Part shown: positions 11,385-21,618 of the stretch, in pieces
Numbering within the stretch: position 1 is the stretch's first letter
Layout of the letters: every line of letters begins with the position of its first letter
NCBI GenBank assembly: GCA_003255025.1
Contig: QANY01008030.1
Coordinates: 124,001 to 188,000, forward strand
Direction: 5' to 3'
DNA: 64,000 nt
From: Datisca glomerata
Lineage: Eukaryota; Streptophyta; Magnoliopsida; Cucurbitales; Datiscaceae
Position numbers and translations under genes: made by a program
The notes under the pieces: generated by a model
The model's database searches: none
Told to the model about the DNA's origin: nothing
Seen by the model: the letters and a program-made list of their open reading frames with translations, nothing else

Positions 11385-12704
11385 ATGGCCTTGACCAATC
11401 CTGATACTTCGTCGGCCACCACCCCTAGCGTGAGCCCCCAAACCGTTAAGAAAGCTGTGGACTCCCTTCTCAAATGGAGAACTTCCAAGTCCCAGAGCGA
11501 AAAGTCGCAGCTTTTAGACCAGGAGTATTTTATCTACCTCATCGTTACCCTCAAGAAAATCCCCCCCAAAGGTCGCACTAACCCTTACAAGATTCCACTT
11601 CCTCACTCCCTCCACTCAGAAATATCAGAACTCTGTCTCTTCATCGATGACAGAGCCAAATCCCAGCTCAACAAAGACGCCGCGAAGAAGAAAATCCAAT
11701 CCGAAAACATTCCGGTTTCAAAGATCATTAAGTTTACAAAGCTCAAAACCGATTACCGCCCCTTCGAGGCAAAGCGGAAGTTGTGCGATTCGTATGACAT
11801 GTTTTTCGCGGATAAGAGGGTGATTCCCTTGTTGCCGAAGTTGTTAGGTAAACATTTTTTCAAGAAGAAGAAGATTCCGGTGCCAATAGATTTGAAGCAC
11901 AAGAACTGGAAAGAGCAGATTGAGAAGGCTTGTGGGTCGGCCTTATTGTACTTGAAGACAGGAACTTGTAGTGTTCTGAAGGTGGCGAAGGCATCGATGG
12001 AGGGTGAAGAAATTGCGAAGAATGTGATTGCTGCAATTAATGGGATTGCCGAGATCGTCCCAAAGAAGTGGGGGAATGTGCGGTCGCTTCATTTGAAACT
12101 GCTAGAGTCAGTAGCATTGCCAATTTATCAAGCAGTGCCAGATATGAAGATGAAGATTGAGGGGGAGAAAGAGGAAGAGGAGGTAATGGAAGTGGATTCA
12201 AGTAAAGAAAACAAGGATGAGAGCAAGGTGCAAAAGGTTAAGAAAGTGGGTAAGAAAAAGGGAAGGATTCATGAAGTTAGGTACATGGATAATAATATTG
12301 GTGAGATATTTGATGCAGATGAATTGGGAAGTGATGATGGTGAAGAAATTGGGGATATTAAAACTAGTAAGATTGAGGAAATAGCCAGTGATAAGTTGAA
12401 GGGCAAGAAGAGAAATAGAGGGGATGGAGCAAAAGAGGGAGTTCTAAATGAGTTGAAAAAGGGGGTTCTAAGTGAGTTGAATGGTGAGAAGAAATTGAGG
12501 AAGTCAACTCGTCTGAAGAGTAAGGAAGATGTCAAAGAAAAGAAAAATGAGTTATTGGATAAGGGGAAGAAGAATGAGAGTATTAAGCAAAAGAAAGAAA
12601 AGCTGTCTGTTAAAGGTGGAGAGTCAGCAGCAAAGAAAGAAAAGAAGAGTGGACATCTGAAGTTGAAGGCTGGAGGAACCAAGGTGAAGACTAGAAAGCT
12701 GTAG
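11385..12704 (+). CDS. Ribosomal L1 domain-containing protein 1-like (RSL1D1/UTP30 family)
   Basis: A 439-residue single-exon protein. I start it at the ATG at 11385; the frame is open upstream but has no earlier ATG. Residues about 15-245 form an L1-like fold: VKKAVDSLLKW near the start, the PLPHSLHSE element, LCLFIDD, then KLKTDYRPFEAKRKLCDSYD and FFADKRVIPLLPKLLGK, all typical of the RSL1D1/Utp30 branch. From about residue 260 the tail is acidic and then Lys-rich with several KKK clusters, consistent with nucleolar targeting and RNA binding. The family acts in nucleolar ribosome assembly. The leader's telo-box and site II motifs support that role. The frame is intact; the function is by family. 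Confidence 0.85.
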   Translation: MALTNPDTSSATTPSVSPQTVKKAVDSLLKWRTSKSQSEKSQLLDQEYFIYLIVTLKKIPPKGRTNPYKIPLPHSLHSEISELCLFIDDRAKSQLNKDAAKKKIQSENIPVSKIIKFTKLKTDYRPFEAKRKLCDSYDMFFADKRVIPLLPKLLGKHFFKKKKIPVPIDLKHKNWKEQIEKACGSALLYLKTGTCSVLKVAKASMEGEEIAKNVIAAINGIAEIVPKKWGNVRSLHLKLLESVALPIYQAVPDMKMKIEGEKEEEEVMEVDSSKENKDESKVQKVKKVGKKKGRIHEVRYMDNNIGEIFDADELGSDDGEEIGDIKTSKIEEIASDKLKGKKRNRGDGAKEGVLNELKKGVLSELNGEKKLRKSTRLKSKEDVKEKKNELLDKGKKNESIKQKKEKLSVKGGESAAKKEKKSGHLKLKAGGTKVKTRKL

Positions 12705-13849
12705 AGTAAGTCGTCATAGCTTGCTTCGTTGGTAGATGAACCTGATCAACTATCCTTGTGCACTTTGGGTTCACTGGCAGATGTTTTGTGTATTTTGTTA
12801 TGTTGTTTAAATTGTGTTACCTTTTGTTGGCTTTTGAATTTTAACTTGTTTAGCATTCTCTCACTATGTGGAGAGAGTAATAGAATGGTTAATTTTTCAC
12901 TTCTTTCTGTAGTTTTTAATATCTATGGACAAAGAATGCAATCTTTTCATACATTTTTTCGCCCCGGCAAGTGGGGCAAGAAATTATTTTATGAGAATCC
13001 AGGACAAATTGCATGATTAAGTGTTTGTTTGCTTACTGATAGACTTCGACCATTGGTTGATCTGAGAAAATGTTTATCTGCTAAGTGGTATCTACTTGGA
13101 GGGTCTAAGATCATGGTTCATTTGCAGCTAGTATGTCACTAATGATGTTTCAACTTCTTTCTGTCGTCTAATAGATGAGAATTTATTTTGTGGGCATGAA
13201 ACAGTTTCCCACTTTATGAGATAAATATATGGACATTCTCTCTGTTTATTTAAAATTTCCCTTTGAAAAATCCAAATGCAAGTCTCAAAGTTTATTTCAA
13301 GAGAGACATTAATTCCAAATACTTCTCTTTTTGGTCAAGAGATGCAGGTATCTTCATTAAATTGGATAGATTATAGTTATGACTACTATGAATTATCATT
13401 CTCTCTATGGAGTTCCATAGAAATTATTCCCCAAGTGTGTCAACATGATATCAACTTTTTTACTTGAATCTGTTTTGATGAATCTTGTTATAAAGTTATA
13501 TCACCAAAAATAGATTATATCTTCAGTTGTCATTGACATGTTTGAATAAGATAGAAGTTCTTATCATTGTTTGAAATGTGTGTTCTCAATATCTTGGATT
13601 AGTGCTGTATGGGGTGATGTTTGAACTCCTAGCAGTTAAAAGTATAATTGCATTCTAGCTGGTCCACTGATTTACGTTTAGAAAGAGGAATGTATATAAG
13701 AAAGGGGAGGACAAATTGATGTAGTAGGTTAGCTATGCAAGGTGATCCGATGAAGATGTACGTTTGGGCGGTTTGATCCGGAAAAGAGACAGGTTGTTCT
13801 CTGTGTTTGTGCATAAATCTTGAATAGACCGTGGAACCTACTTGCATTG
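12705..13849. other. 3' flank and intergenic DNA
   Basis: The first few hundred bases are T-rich and likely include the 3' UTR of the L1-domain gene. Short open frames at 12729-13016 and 13276-13467 have no recognisable content. Confidence 0.45.
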
Positions 13850-14273
13850 TCAGACAATGCCACTGGATTCTGCTTGTGGTCGCTGAAATGGCTGACTACT
13901 GCTTGACGCGTGCCAATGCAAATAGACATTAAGCCAAACGCAGCACATTGGTAAATCTGGACTTGCTATCCTATCAGAAAGACAAATCATTTTCTTTATC
14001 ACCCAAAAGATGACATTAGCTTTTCTTATCCATAAGGTGATGCATTAGCTGAGTTTAGTTACTTTTTCTTTACTGATGTACTTCATGAAGCTTTACTGTG
14101 TCTGATAAAAGAAGCTACAGAAAGCACATCAAGAAGAAAATGCGATTTATTTTGGTGTTACACCTTTATTTGCAGAAAGAATAAAGAATCACATCAATTT
14201 TTCAACAACCTGGTGTACAAAAATAGAAAGATTGAATGGAAAAAACAAATAAAGGAGCACTGGCTGATGCTTA

Positions 14274-15344
14274 CTAAAGAAACCTTGAACGCTTGCACTC
14301 ATTTGGGAGGCCTTGAGGGAACCTTTTAAAGTCATTACAGTAGTTGTAAACCATGAACTTCGATTGCACCCATCTTATCCTGTCCTACTTTGGGCATCAA
14401 GTGGCTGATCTTGCCATGAAGTCTCTTGCAATGAATTGGTTGATTTCGAGCCACAAGATGAGGAATATGAGAAAACACATACGTTGGCATTGAAATTTCT
14501 GTAAGTTGCAGTAAAGGGTGCTTGAGTCCACTCAGTCTTTACTAATCCTCCTCTTGTTGCCCAATCATCTACATTCCAGAGACTTGAGTAAACTCTCATT
14601 GGTTTGCTTGTTGGGAATGGAATTCCAATTGATTCCATGTTGTTGAACACCCTTATCAGAATGTTATCCACCAAGAACCAGTAAAGGCAAGTGAGCAATT
14701 GTTTTAGAGAGCTGATCAAAAGATATAATACAGGGCAAATGATATTTGCTGATGCTCAAGATTAGTGTTGCGTACTTGATTCTTTGTGGAGTCCACTCAA
14801 TGGTGTAAGTGTGGAATGCTTTTGTGGGATCAAACCAAAGGTGAAATTGCTGTTCCCTATTTCCCTTCCCTTGGGAGTAGACGTTTGTATGACGTGTATA
14901 CGGATCTCCAGACAAGTTCCCCAAGAATTCAAAGTCAATCTCATCGTGATTTGGTCCTTGCGAAGACAACTGCATACATTCAGTTCATATAATTAAGCTA
15001 CTAAAATCTAATACAATTTGGAGCAAACTAATTTAATTATGAAGTTCAAGTAGGAATCGAGACTTACATAATAAGTTGTGACAGTGCCAGCGGAGTTTCC
15101 TGGGACTAGTTTGATTTGCATATCGAAACGGCCGAATAAGTAGTCCTTCTTTGACTGAAAACCCGACCCAGAAAACTTTATCAAGAGAAAGGGTGAGAAG
15201 TTTGCCTCCATTGAGTATCTTGGCACGTTGGCCACCAAAATTAATATCAACATCTTGGTAAAAGTTGCCTGCTGAGGCAGCTGCCATTAAAGAGGCCAAG
15301 CATAAAGAAATCAAAAGAACTTTGTGTGAAGAAGAGGATGGCAT
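14274..15344 (-). pseudogene. XTH: Xyloglucan endotransglucosylase/hydrolase copy A, broken
   Basis: Three exons: 15344-15068, 14969-14776 and 14678-14274. Exon 1 encodes a normal signal peptide (MPSSSSHK then a hydrophobic core ending ASAG) and the mature start [12 protein letters not shown]. Exon 2 holds the GH16 catalytic motif DEIDFEFLG and the adjacent glycosylation site NLSGD. Exon 3 has the C-terminal XTH region with DDWATRGG and the paired-cysteine end. Three lesions are visible: an extra base near 15178 shifts the frame after SLDK; the intron-2 acceptor reads TG instead of AG at 14679-14680; and a base is missing near 14384, ending the frame early at RTG. The intact frame would give about 291 residues, normal for XTHs, which cut and rejoin wall xyloglucan. 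I infer a recent pseudogene; single-base indels could be sequencing errors but the splice-site change is less easily so explained. Confidence 0.88.
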
Positions 15345-15455
15345 CCTTTTCGTTTGCCAAAGATGGATCCAACGAAGAGACGCATAGAGTTGATTATTGG
15401 TATGTTGATGAAGAAGATGAGAAAGAAGTGATGGTGTAGAAGTTGGGATTTGAGG

Positions 15456-15466
15456 CCTTTAAATAG
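15456..15466 (-). promoter_or_regulatory. TATA-box of XTH copy A
   Basis: On the minus strand CTATTTAAAGG lies about 112 bp upstream of the start codon. The same spot in copy B has lost one base. Confidence 0.5.
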
Positions 15467-15599
15467 GTGCTCAAAGTCAGATTAGAGCTGGCTGTGCTGG
15501 ACAGAGGGTTTGCCAACTTAAGTGAGATAGACAGGAAGTAGCATATGAAACCAGAAAAACAACATATTCTATGGCAGAGACAGAGACTGTACACATGGA

Positions 15600-16879
15600 C
15601 TATCAATTGTAAATGAACTAACAATGTGGTTGATTTTAAGACAAAGGTGATGAGCAAGTTGACCAAACTCAAATGTCAGAGGTTAACCAATTGAGTAAAT
15701 GGAAATGCTATGTGCGTGCAAATGATTTTTATTTTATAAAGGGATCTACCAGATGGGGTTGAGTTGTCAATAAGACTGCCTATTGAGGGAGTTTTTACAA
15801 ACATGAGGTAGGCGATAATATGCGCGTTATCTTTTTGGCTCCAGTAGAAGAACTTGTGCGCTGTCTCCTCTTCATCAAACAGCCTACCCAAGGTTAAGCT
15901 TACTTTCATGACTAGAATATGGCTATGAAGCTTCCTTTATGCATCCTTATTTGAATGGCTATGAAGCTTCCTTTCTGCATCATTATTATTTTTATACAAA
16001 TACAATTATCATGAAAAACGACAGCCTAATTACACCAACACAATTGAAAAGCGCAGTACGATCACTCCTTAAAATCTAAATGTTAAGAAGATGGGTACTA
16101 GAGTCTTATAACTAGCACACAATGGACAAGTATAGACGATATGAGATAACATGTCAACACATCCTCCTGAACCACAACACGGTAGCTGAACTAAACAGCA
16201 TACCCAACAATTTGAACTATGGACAAAGAACCGAATTAAAACGGCACAAACAAAGGCTCAACCAAACTCTGATACCAAGTTGAAAAGCTCAGTCCCATCA
16301 CTCCTTAAAACCTAGGTGTTAAGGAGAAATGTACTAAAGCTTTATAGTTGGCACAAAATGGACAAGTATAGACGATATGAGATAACATTCCAACAAATAC
16401 ATCATATATCATGCTCTTTATTTTTGTTTTTTTACAAAGAATAAAGTTATGACAATATTACGAGTCTTTGTAATATTAGTTGGTGTGCGCTTAAGCTATC
16501 TTGGACACTCATAGATACCAAAGAAAAAAATGGTGAAATGAAGTTCACATACTTTTATACCTCATTCTATCTTTGGTAATATGAAGTTCACAAACTCAGT
16601 TTGAGATAACTGCGTTGTCTAAGAATAATACAAATTGGCCATACAAGCAACACTTAACTTTTTAACTCTTAACAACAGGATTTTCCATCTAGTCTTAATT
16701 TTTTTTTCATAATTATATTAGCTCCTTCCTCTCTAGATCTTACTTGAAGTATTGAATTCTGGGGGTTGACGGGTCGTTCTCGTTCAGGTCAATATTATAT
16801 CTGTAAAAATCCTGTAGTAATGTGTAGTTTACAGAATCAGTTTATCTTAGACATGTAACAGATAAGCAAGTTGTCACAT
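15600..16879. other. Spacer between XTH copies with retroelement remnant
   Basis: Two imperfect direct copies of an about 110-bp segment lie near 16045-16165 and 16285-16400 (shared block GGACAAGTATAGACGATAT). At 16269-16280 the sequence CTCTGATACCAA is the reverse complement of TTGGTATCAGAG, a tRNA-Met-type primer-binding site abutting the inner edge of an LTR. I read this as the 5' end of a decayed minus-strand LTR element. A related scrap occurs near 18690-18745. Confidence 0.4.
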
Positions 16880-17352
16880 GAGTCTGATCAGTCGCAGTGG
16901 TATCTGCATTCATAGCCGCTGAAATGGCTGATTAATGCTTGATCCGGCCCAATCCAGACAGACATACACCACGTAAACACTATGCAGCACGTTTGTTGTA
17001 AAGGAAATGGAACTAAAACTTTCCCTTTTGAAAGACATGAATGAATATAACATCCATATCAGTTGTTAATGTTTTCTCATCTTATGCTTTAGCTTCATTT
17101 TGCTACTGCTTGCTTGATCTAGTAATATATGTTCCCTCACTCAGTTTTGACAGAAGGCTAATAAATTAAGAAACTGAGAATAGCACATGAAGAAGTACAT
17201 GCAATTTATTGTGGTTTTACACCTTCATTTGAAGAAAAGAATAAAGAATTACATGAAATTTCTGCTTTACAAACCAATAAAGAATCTTAAAAGATTAAAG
17301 AACCAATAATCAAAAGAATGATTTGCTACAAAAAAGTAATGTATAATCTCTT

Positions 17353-18356
17353 TTACAAAAATCTTGAACGTTTGCATTCAGCTGGGAGGCCTTTAGGAAA
17401 CCTTTTGAAGTCATTGAAGTAGTTGTAAACCATGAACTTTGACTGCACCCATCTTATTCTGTTCCTACTTTGGGCATCAAGTGGTTGATCTTGCCATGAA
17501 GTCTCTTGCAATGAATTGGTTGATTTAGAACCACAAGATGAGGCAGATGAGAAGACACATCCATTGGCATTGAAGTTTCTGTAAGATGCAGTGAAAGGTG
17601 CTTGAGTCCAGTCAGTCTTCACCAATCCTCCTCTTGTTGCCCAATCATCTGCATTCCAGAGGCTTGAGTAAACTTTCATTGGTTGGCTTGTGGGGAATGG
17701 AATTCCAATTGATTCCATGTTGTTGAACACCCTTATGAGAATATTATCCACCAAGAACCTGCAAAAGCAACAAAATTTGCAATTGTTTTAGAGCACTGAT
17801 CAGTGTAAAGTATATGATAGATGGCAAATGATTTTCAAGATTGGTGCTGCTTACTTGATTCTTTGTGGATTCCACTCAATGGAGTAAGTGTGGAATCCTT
17901 TTGTGGGATCAAACCATTGGTGAAATTGCTGTTCCCTGTTTCCCTTTCCTTGGGAGTAAACGTTTGTATGAAGTGCATACGGATCTCCGGATAAGTTCCC
18001 CAAGAATTCGAAGTCAATCTCGTCGTGGTTTGGTCCTTGTGAAGACAACTGCAGACATACAGTTCATTTAACCTATCTTATACAATTAGAAGCAAACTGA
18101 CTAAGGAGTTGAAGCTTACATAATAGGTAGTGACAGTGCCAGAGGAATTCCCAGGAACTAGTTTGATTTGCATATCGAAACGGCCGAATAAGTACTGCTT
18201 CTTTCACTGGAAACCAGACCCAGAAAACTTGTCAAGAGAAAGGGTGAGAACTTTCCCTACATTGAGTATCTTGGCACGTTGGCCTCCAAAATTAACATCA
18301 ATATCTAGGTAAAAGTTGCCTGCTGAGGCGGCTGTGTGAGAAGAAGAGGATGACAT
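17353..18356 (-). pseudogene. XTH: Xyloglucan endotransglucosylase/hydrolase copy B, nonsense-mutated
   Basis: Exons 18356-18120, 18048-17855 and 17758-17353 join with consensus GT/AG sites and total 837 nt (279 codons with stop). The reading frame is maintained throughout, with the GH16 motif DEIDFEFLG in exon 2 and the XTH C-terminus ending KRSRFL. One lesion interrupts it: codon 51 is TGA (plus positions 18204-18206), where copy A has a Ser codon after GFQ. In addition the signal peptide has an in-frame gap: it runs [13 protein letters not shown], lacking the hydrophobic core present in copy A, so even a read-through product should not enter the secretory pathway, where XTHs must go. I infer a pseudogene independent of the lesions in copy A. 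Confidence 0.88.
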
Positions 18357-18475
18357 CGTTATCTTTTCGCAAAGATGTATCCAAAGAGCGGCAGAGAGCT
18401 TGATAATGGATATATGAATGGAGAAGTTGATGAAGATGAGAAATAATTGATAATGTAGAAGTTGGGATTTGAGGG

Positions 18476-18485
18476 CCTTTAATAG
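18476..18485 (-). promoter_or_regulatory. Altered TATA-box of XTH copy B
   Basis: CTATTAAAGG on the minus strand is the equivalent of CTATTTAAAGG in copy A, one T shorter. Confidence 0.4.
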
Positions 18486-18610
18486 GTGCTCAACGAATAA
18501 AAAGACATCATTGACTGTGTGAGAATGCCAGAAGTGTTAGCTGGCAATTGTTCAAAGTCTGATTAGAGCTGGCTGGATAGAGGGCTTACCAACTTTGGCG
18601 AGATGGGGCT

Positions 18611-19674
18611 CTCCCTCATTATAATATGCATATTATAATGCTATGAAGCTTCCTTTCTGCATACTTAGTAATAAAGAATGTACAATTATGATGAAAAACG
18701 ACAGCCTAAATGTTAGAAAAAAACATAGACGATATGTGATAAATAACTGCAATGTAACTGTAATAATCTAATTTGAGTTCCATATGGCTTAATTAAGGTC
18801 TTACTAAAACGTGAATTGTTTGGGGAAGACCCCTGAGAATGAAGAAAACGGTATTAGGATTTTAATTTTTTTTTAACTAAAATGACCTGTACTAAACTCT
18901 GATCTAGCAGAAAATTACTGTTAAACTCTAGTTTAGCATTATGCCGTTAAAATTTACATGCACTAGAGCATTGTCGAGCAAAATTTTTATGCTAGACTCT
19001 GATCTAATAATCGCTAATTTTAACGAGAAAAATTAAACTAAAGGGGTAATTTAGTATTTTCGCTTAAAAGGGTGAATTTCAGTAAAGAGTTATTTGCATA
19101 AATATACCCTTTTCGTTTTTTGTTAGGATTTTTATACCCCATTTTCAAAACTCAGAAATTTATACCCCTGGCCCGCTAAATCAAACTTTATTTACTGTTC
19201 ACACACACTGCCCAACGAGTTACCATCAAGTAGGGAAAGACGGTAACATGCCTCACACTCTTCTTCGCGTCTTTTCTGTTTCCATTCTCATATGTTTTCG
19301 CTCATTTGCACCTTCTTCCTCTTCGTCTCCATTCTCATTTGTGCTCTCTCTTCTCGCTTCTCTTCTGCTTCTTCTTCGGCAAGACAGTCCCTGCAAGTCA
19401 TGTTCTTCTTCTTCTATTTTCAGAGCACTCCGACACTATACTTAGGCACGACACCCACCTATGGATAAACTCAGGTACCAATTATTTTTTTGACGCAGAA
19501 AATGACTTAGAGTTTGGAACTTTTTCTTTTGTTCTTCTTACCGGACTTTTTTTCTAGGGTCAGGAGAAAATATTCTAGGGTTTAGGTTGTTTAGATTGTC
19601 TCTCTTGATGATTATAACCTTCTGCATTTCTGGATTGGTTAATATTTTTGATAGATGAATGTGATAACCATTTG
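18611..19674. other. AT-rich flank upstream of the Ulp1-type relic
   Basis: Contains text such as ATAAATATACCCTTTTCG near 19098, reminiscent of the AT-rich ends of Mutator-like elements, but I could not pair it with an opposite terminus. A short open frame at 19248-19445 (leucine/serine-rich) could be a 5' exon of the Ulp1-type gene; this is unsupported. Confidence 0.35.
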
Positions 19675-19990
19675 AATATATTGGCTACTTAAAGGGTTCA
19701 AATAGCTGTTTAGGATTACTTGAACCCTTCAAGTAGTTAATTTGAAAATAATATCTCACTTCTTGAAAACTTCAAGCAGTCTTTTTGATTCTAGAAGTGA
19801 AAATAAGTGAAAATAATATCTCACTTCTTGAAAATTTCAAGCAGTCTTTTTGATTTTAGAAGTGAAAATAAGTGACTACTTGAAGGGTTCAAGTAGTGTA
19901 TCTGACTACTTGAAGTAGTCACTAGTCAGAACCCTTCAAGTAGTCACTAGTTCACTACTTGAAAGGTTCAAATAGTTTTCTATAACTACT
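19675..19990. repeat. Palindrome cluster 1 (CTACTTGAA family)
   Basis: Several diverged copies of ACTACTTGAA and its complement TTCAAGTAGT, often paired around a GGG or CCC centre, together with two direct copies of a segment beginning AATAATATCTCACTTCTTG (about 19747 and 19808). This is the most decayed of the palindrome clusters in the region. Confidence 0.75.
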
Positions 19991-20057
19991 CTAACCTTCA
20001 GTAAATAATCAAGTGCCTTTATGTGTATAAATAAATGATGATTCTTACTTTATATCT

Positions 20058-21618
20058 GTGCATCCTTCAACTGATATAGCTCCAAAAATTCAGCTGACTC
20101 GAGTCTTCAATGATGATGAAATTATCCTTGAAAAAGTGAATTGCCTCTCTAGCCTAAATACTATTACAAAACTGAATGAGAAGCTCACTGAATGTCAGAA
20201 GATTCTGTTTAGGAAGACATGTTTCGGTCATTTGCTGGACATACAAAGTATTCAATTTTCTGGGACCATACGTCATCACATGCTTCTCAGAGAAGCTATG
20301 CCAAACATTTCACTGCTAAAGATGAGATGTATTTTCTAATAGCTAAAAAAACAATAAGGTTCTCCAAGAGAGAATTTGCTTTGATAACTGAACTTCACTA
20401 TGACACTCCTCCTGACCTTGGGACATATGACAAGGCTGTCCCTAATAGGATTTGGATCAATATTTCAACCGCGATGATAGCATCAACAACAAGTGGTTGG
20501 AGGAAGTGTTTATGGGCAGTGAAGGTGTGGAGGATGGTGATGTTGTGAAGTTGGGGCTACTGTATTTATTGGAGCATGTTTTGTTAGGGAAGGAGAGAAG
20601 GAATAAGATTGATCAGAGGTGGGTGATGCTAGTTGATAATCTAGATGATTCCAATAGTTACCCATAGGGGGATGCATGTTTTGGGAGTACCTTACCGGCA
20701 TTGAAGAACGCCCTTCCCAAAGAAGTCAATGATGAGGAAGCTCGTGGTAGTCAAAAGAAGAAAAAGAAGAAGGTTGGGAAAAAAATTTCTGAGTATACGT
20801 ACGCCTTGGAGGTTTCCCATATGCTTTTAATGTATTTTCATTCCCCTCTTCTTTTTTATGCTTCCAAAATTAGTGGAGAATAATTATTATTGATTTATAC
20901 AAGTTTGGGCATATGCGGTCATCCCCACAACTGGAAATCTGTATGCGAAAAAGGTTGCTAATCATTTTCCAAGATTAGTTAACTGGACGACTAATACTAT
21001 TGTGTCGCATGAAAAAGTGCAGAAGGATATTTTCACTCGTAAATTGGTAAGAACACTTGATTTTCTTATTTTTATCATTTTTGTAGTGTCAAGTCAAGTA
21101 GTTTTATCCGACTACTTGAACACTCCAAGTAGTGATTTTCACTCTAGAAGTCAAAACATGTAACTACTTGAAGGGTTCAAGTAGTTGTATCTAACTACTG
21201 GTTCAAGTAGTCATTTGTTTCTAAAAATCAAAAGAAGTGACTATTTGAATGGTTAAAGTAGTTGTATTTGACTACTTGAAGGATATGCTATAGTGATCAA
21301 TTTGCTGACCTCAAATGTAGGCTAACATGTCTGGGAGATGTGAATTATTTGATGCTAATCCATCCGTTGCATTAGAAGATAATGACCTTTTGCGAGCTTA
21401 TATAATCGAGCTGAGGCCACATTTTGGAAGCGATTGGGATTCCTGTGATTGAGTATGTACTCTTACATATTTTTCAAATTATGTCCTTTAGAAGTTTTCT
21501 GACATACTATTGTATATGTTTTGTTTGTTATGAACGTAAACAAATCTCACTGGATAATCACGGAGTTGGACCTCAATGAACAAGCTGTCAAAATCTATAA
21601 TTCAATGAACAACGCCAC
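20058..21618 (+). pseudogene. DUF1985/Ulp1-protease transposon gene, 5' part
   Basis: The segment FRKTCFGHLLDI, then (after a frameshift near 20285) EMYFLIAKKTIRFSKREFALIT is the signature of the plant DUF1985 domain. It continues, after another frameshift near 20455, through LGLLYLLEHVLLGKERRNKI and ALKNALPKEVND. Later exons at about 20899-21047 (QVWAYAVIPTTGNLYAKK) and 21322-21450 have good GT/AG borders. From about 21525 the C48 peptidase domain begins with NKSHWIITELDL, holding the catalytic His (codon 21548-21550). The expected catalytic Asp in the IYDS motif is Asn (IYNS, codon 21599-21601). The gene is then cut by a solo LTR. Such genes are typically carried by Mutator-like and related elements. 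Several stops and frameshifts make it non-functional. Confidence 0.82.
21085..21290. repeat. Palindrome cluster 2, inside an intron of the Ulp1-type gene
   Basis: Repeated ACTACTTGAA/TTCAAGTAGT palindromes lie between the donor after 21047 and the acceptor before 21322. Their position in an intron shows that the repeat belonged to the element before it decayed. Confidence 0.8.

Larger units (their letters stand above)
13850..15580. repeat. Segmental tandem duplication, unit A
   Basis: This unit matches 16880-18610 in the same orientation. Matching landmarks are the downstream block CGCTGAAATGGCTGA near 13884 and 16917, the whole XTH gene including introns, and the promoter up to TTAGAGCTGGCTG near 15483 and 18566. 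The offset is about 3.03 kb. The units are separated by about 1.3 kb of other sequence. Confidence 0.8.
16880..18610. repeat. Segmental tandem duplication, unit B
   Basis: Second copy of the unit described at 13850-15580, with the XTH gene, its introns and promoter in the same orientation. Sequence similarity between the units is high in exons and clearly lower in the flanks. Confidence 0.8.

Noticed and set aside
12269..12682. A 137-codon frame antisense to the L1-domain gene
   Set aside because: Mirror of the Lys-rich tail.
19098..19200. A Mutator-like terminal inverted repeat
   Set aside because: The AT-rich text is suggestive, but no matching inverted terminus or 9-bp target duplication was found.
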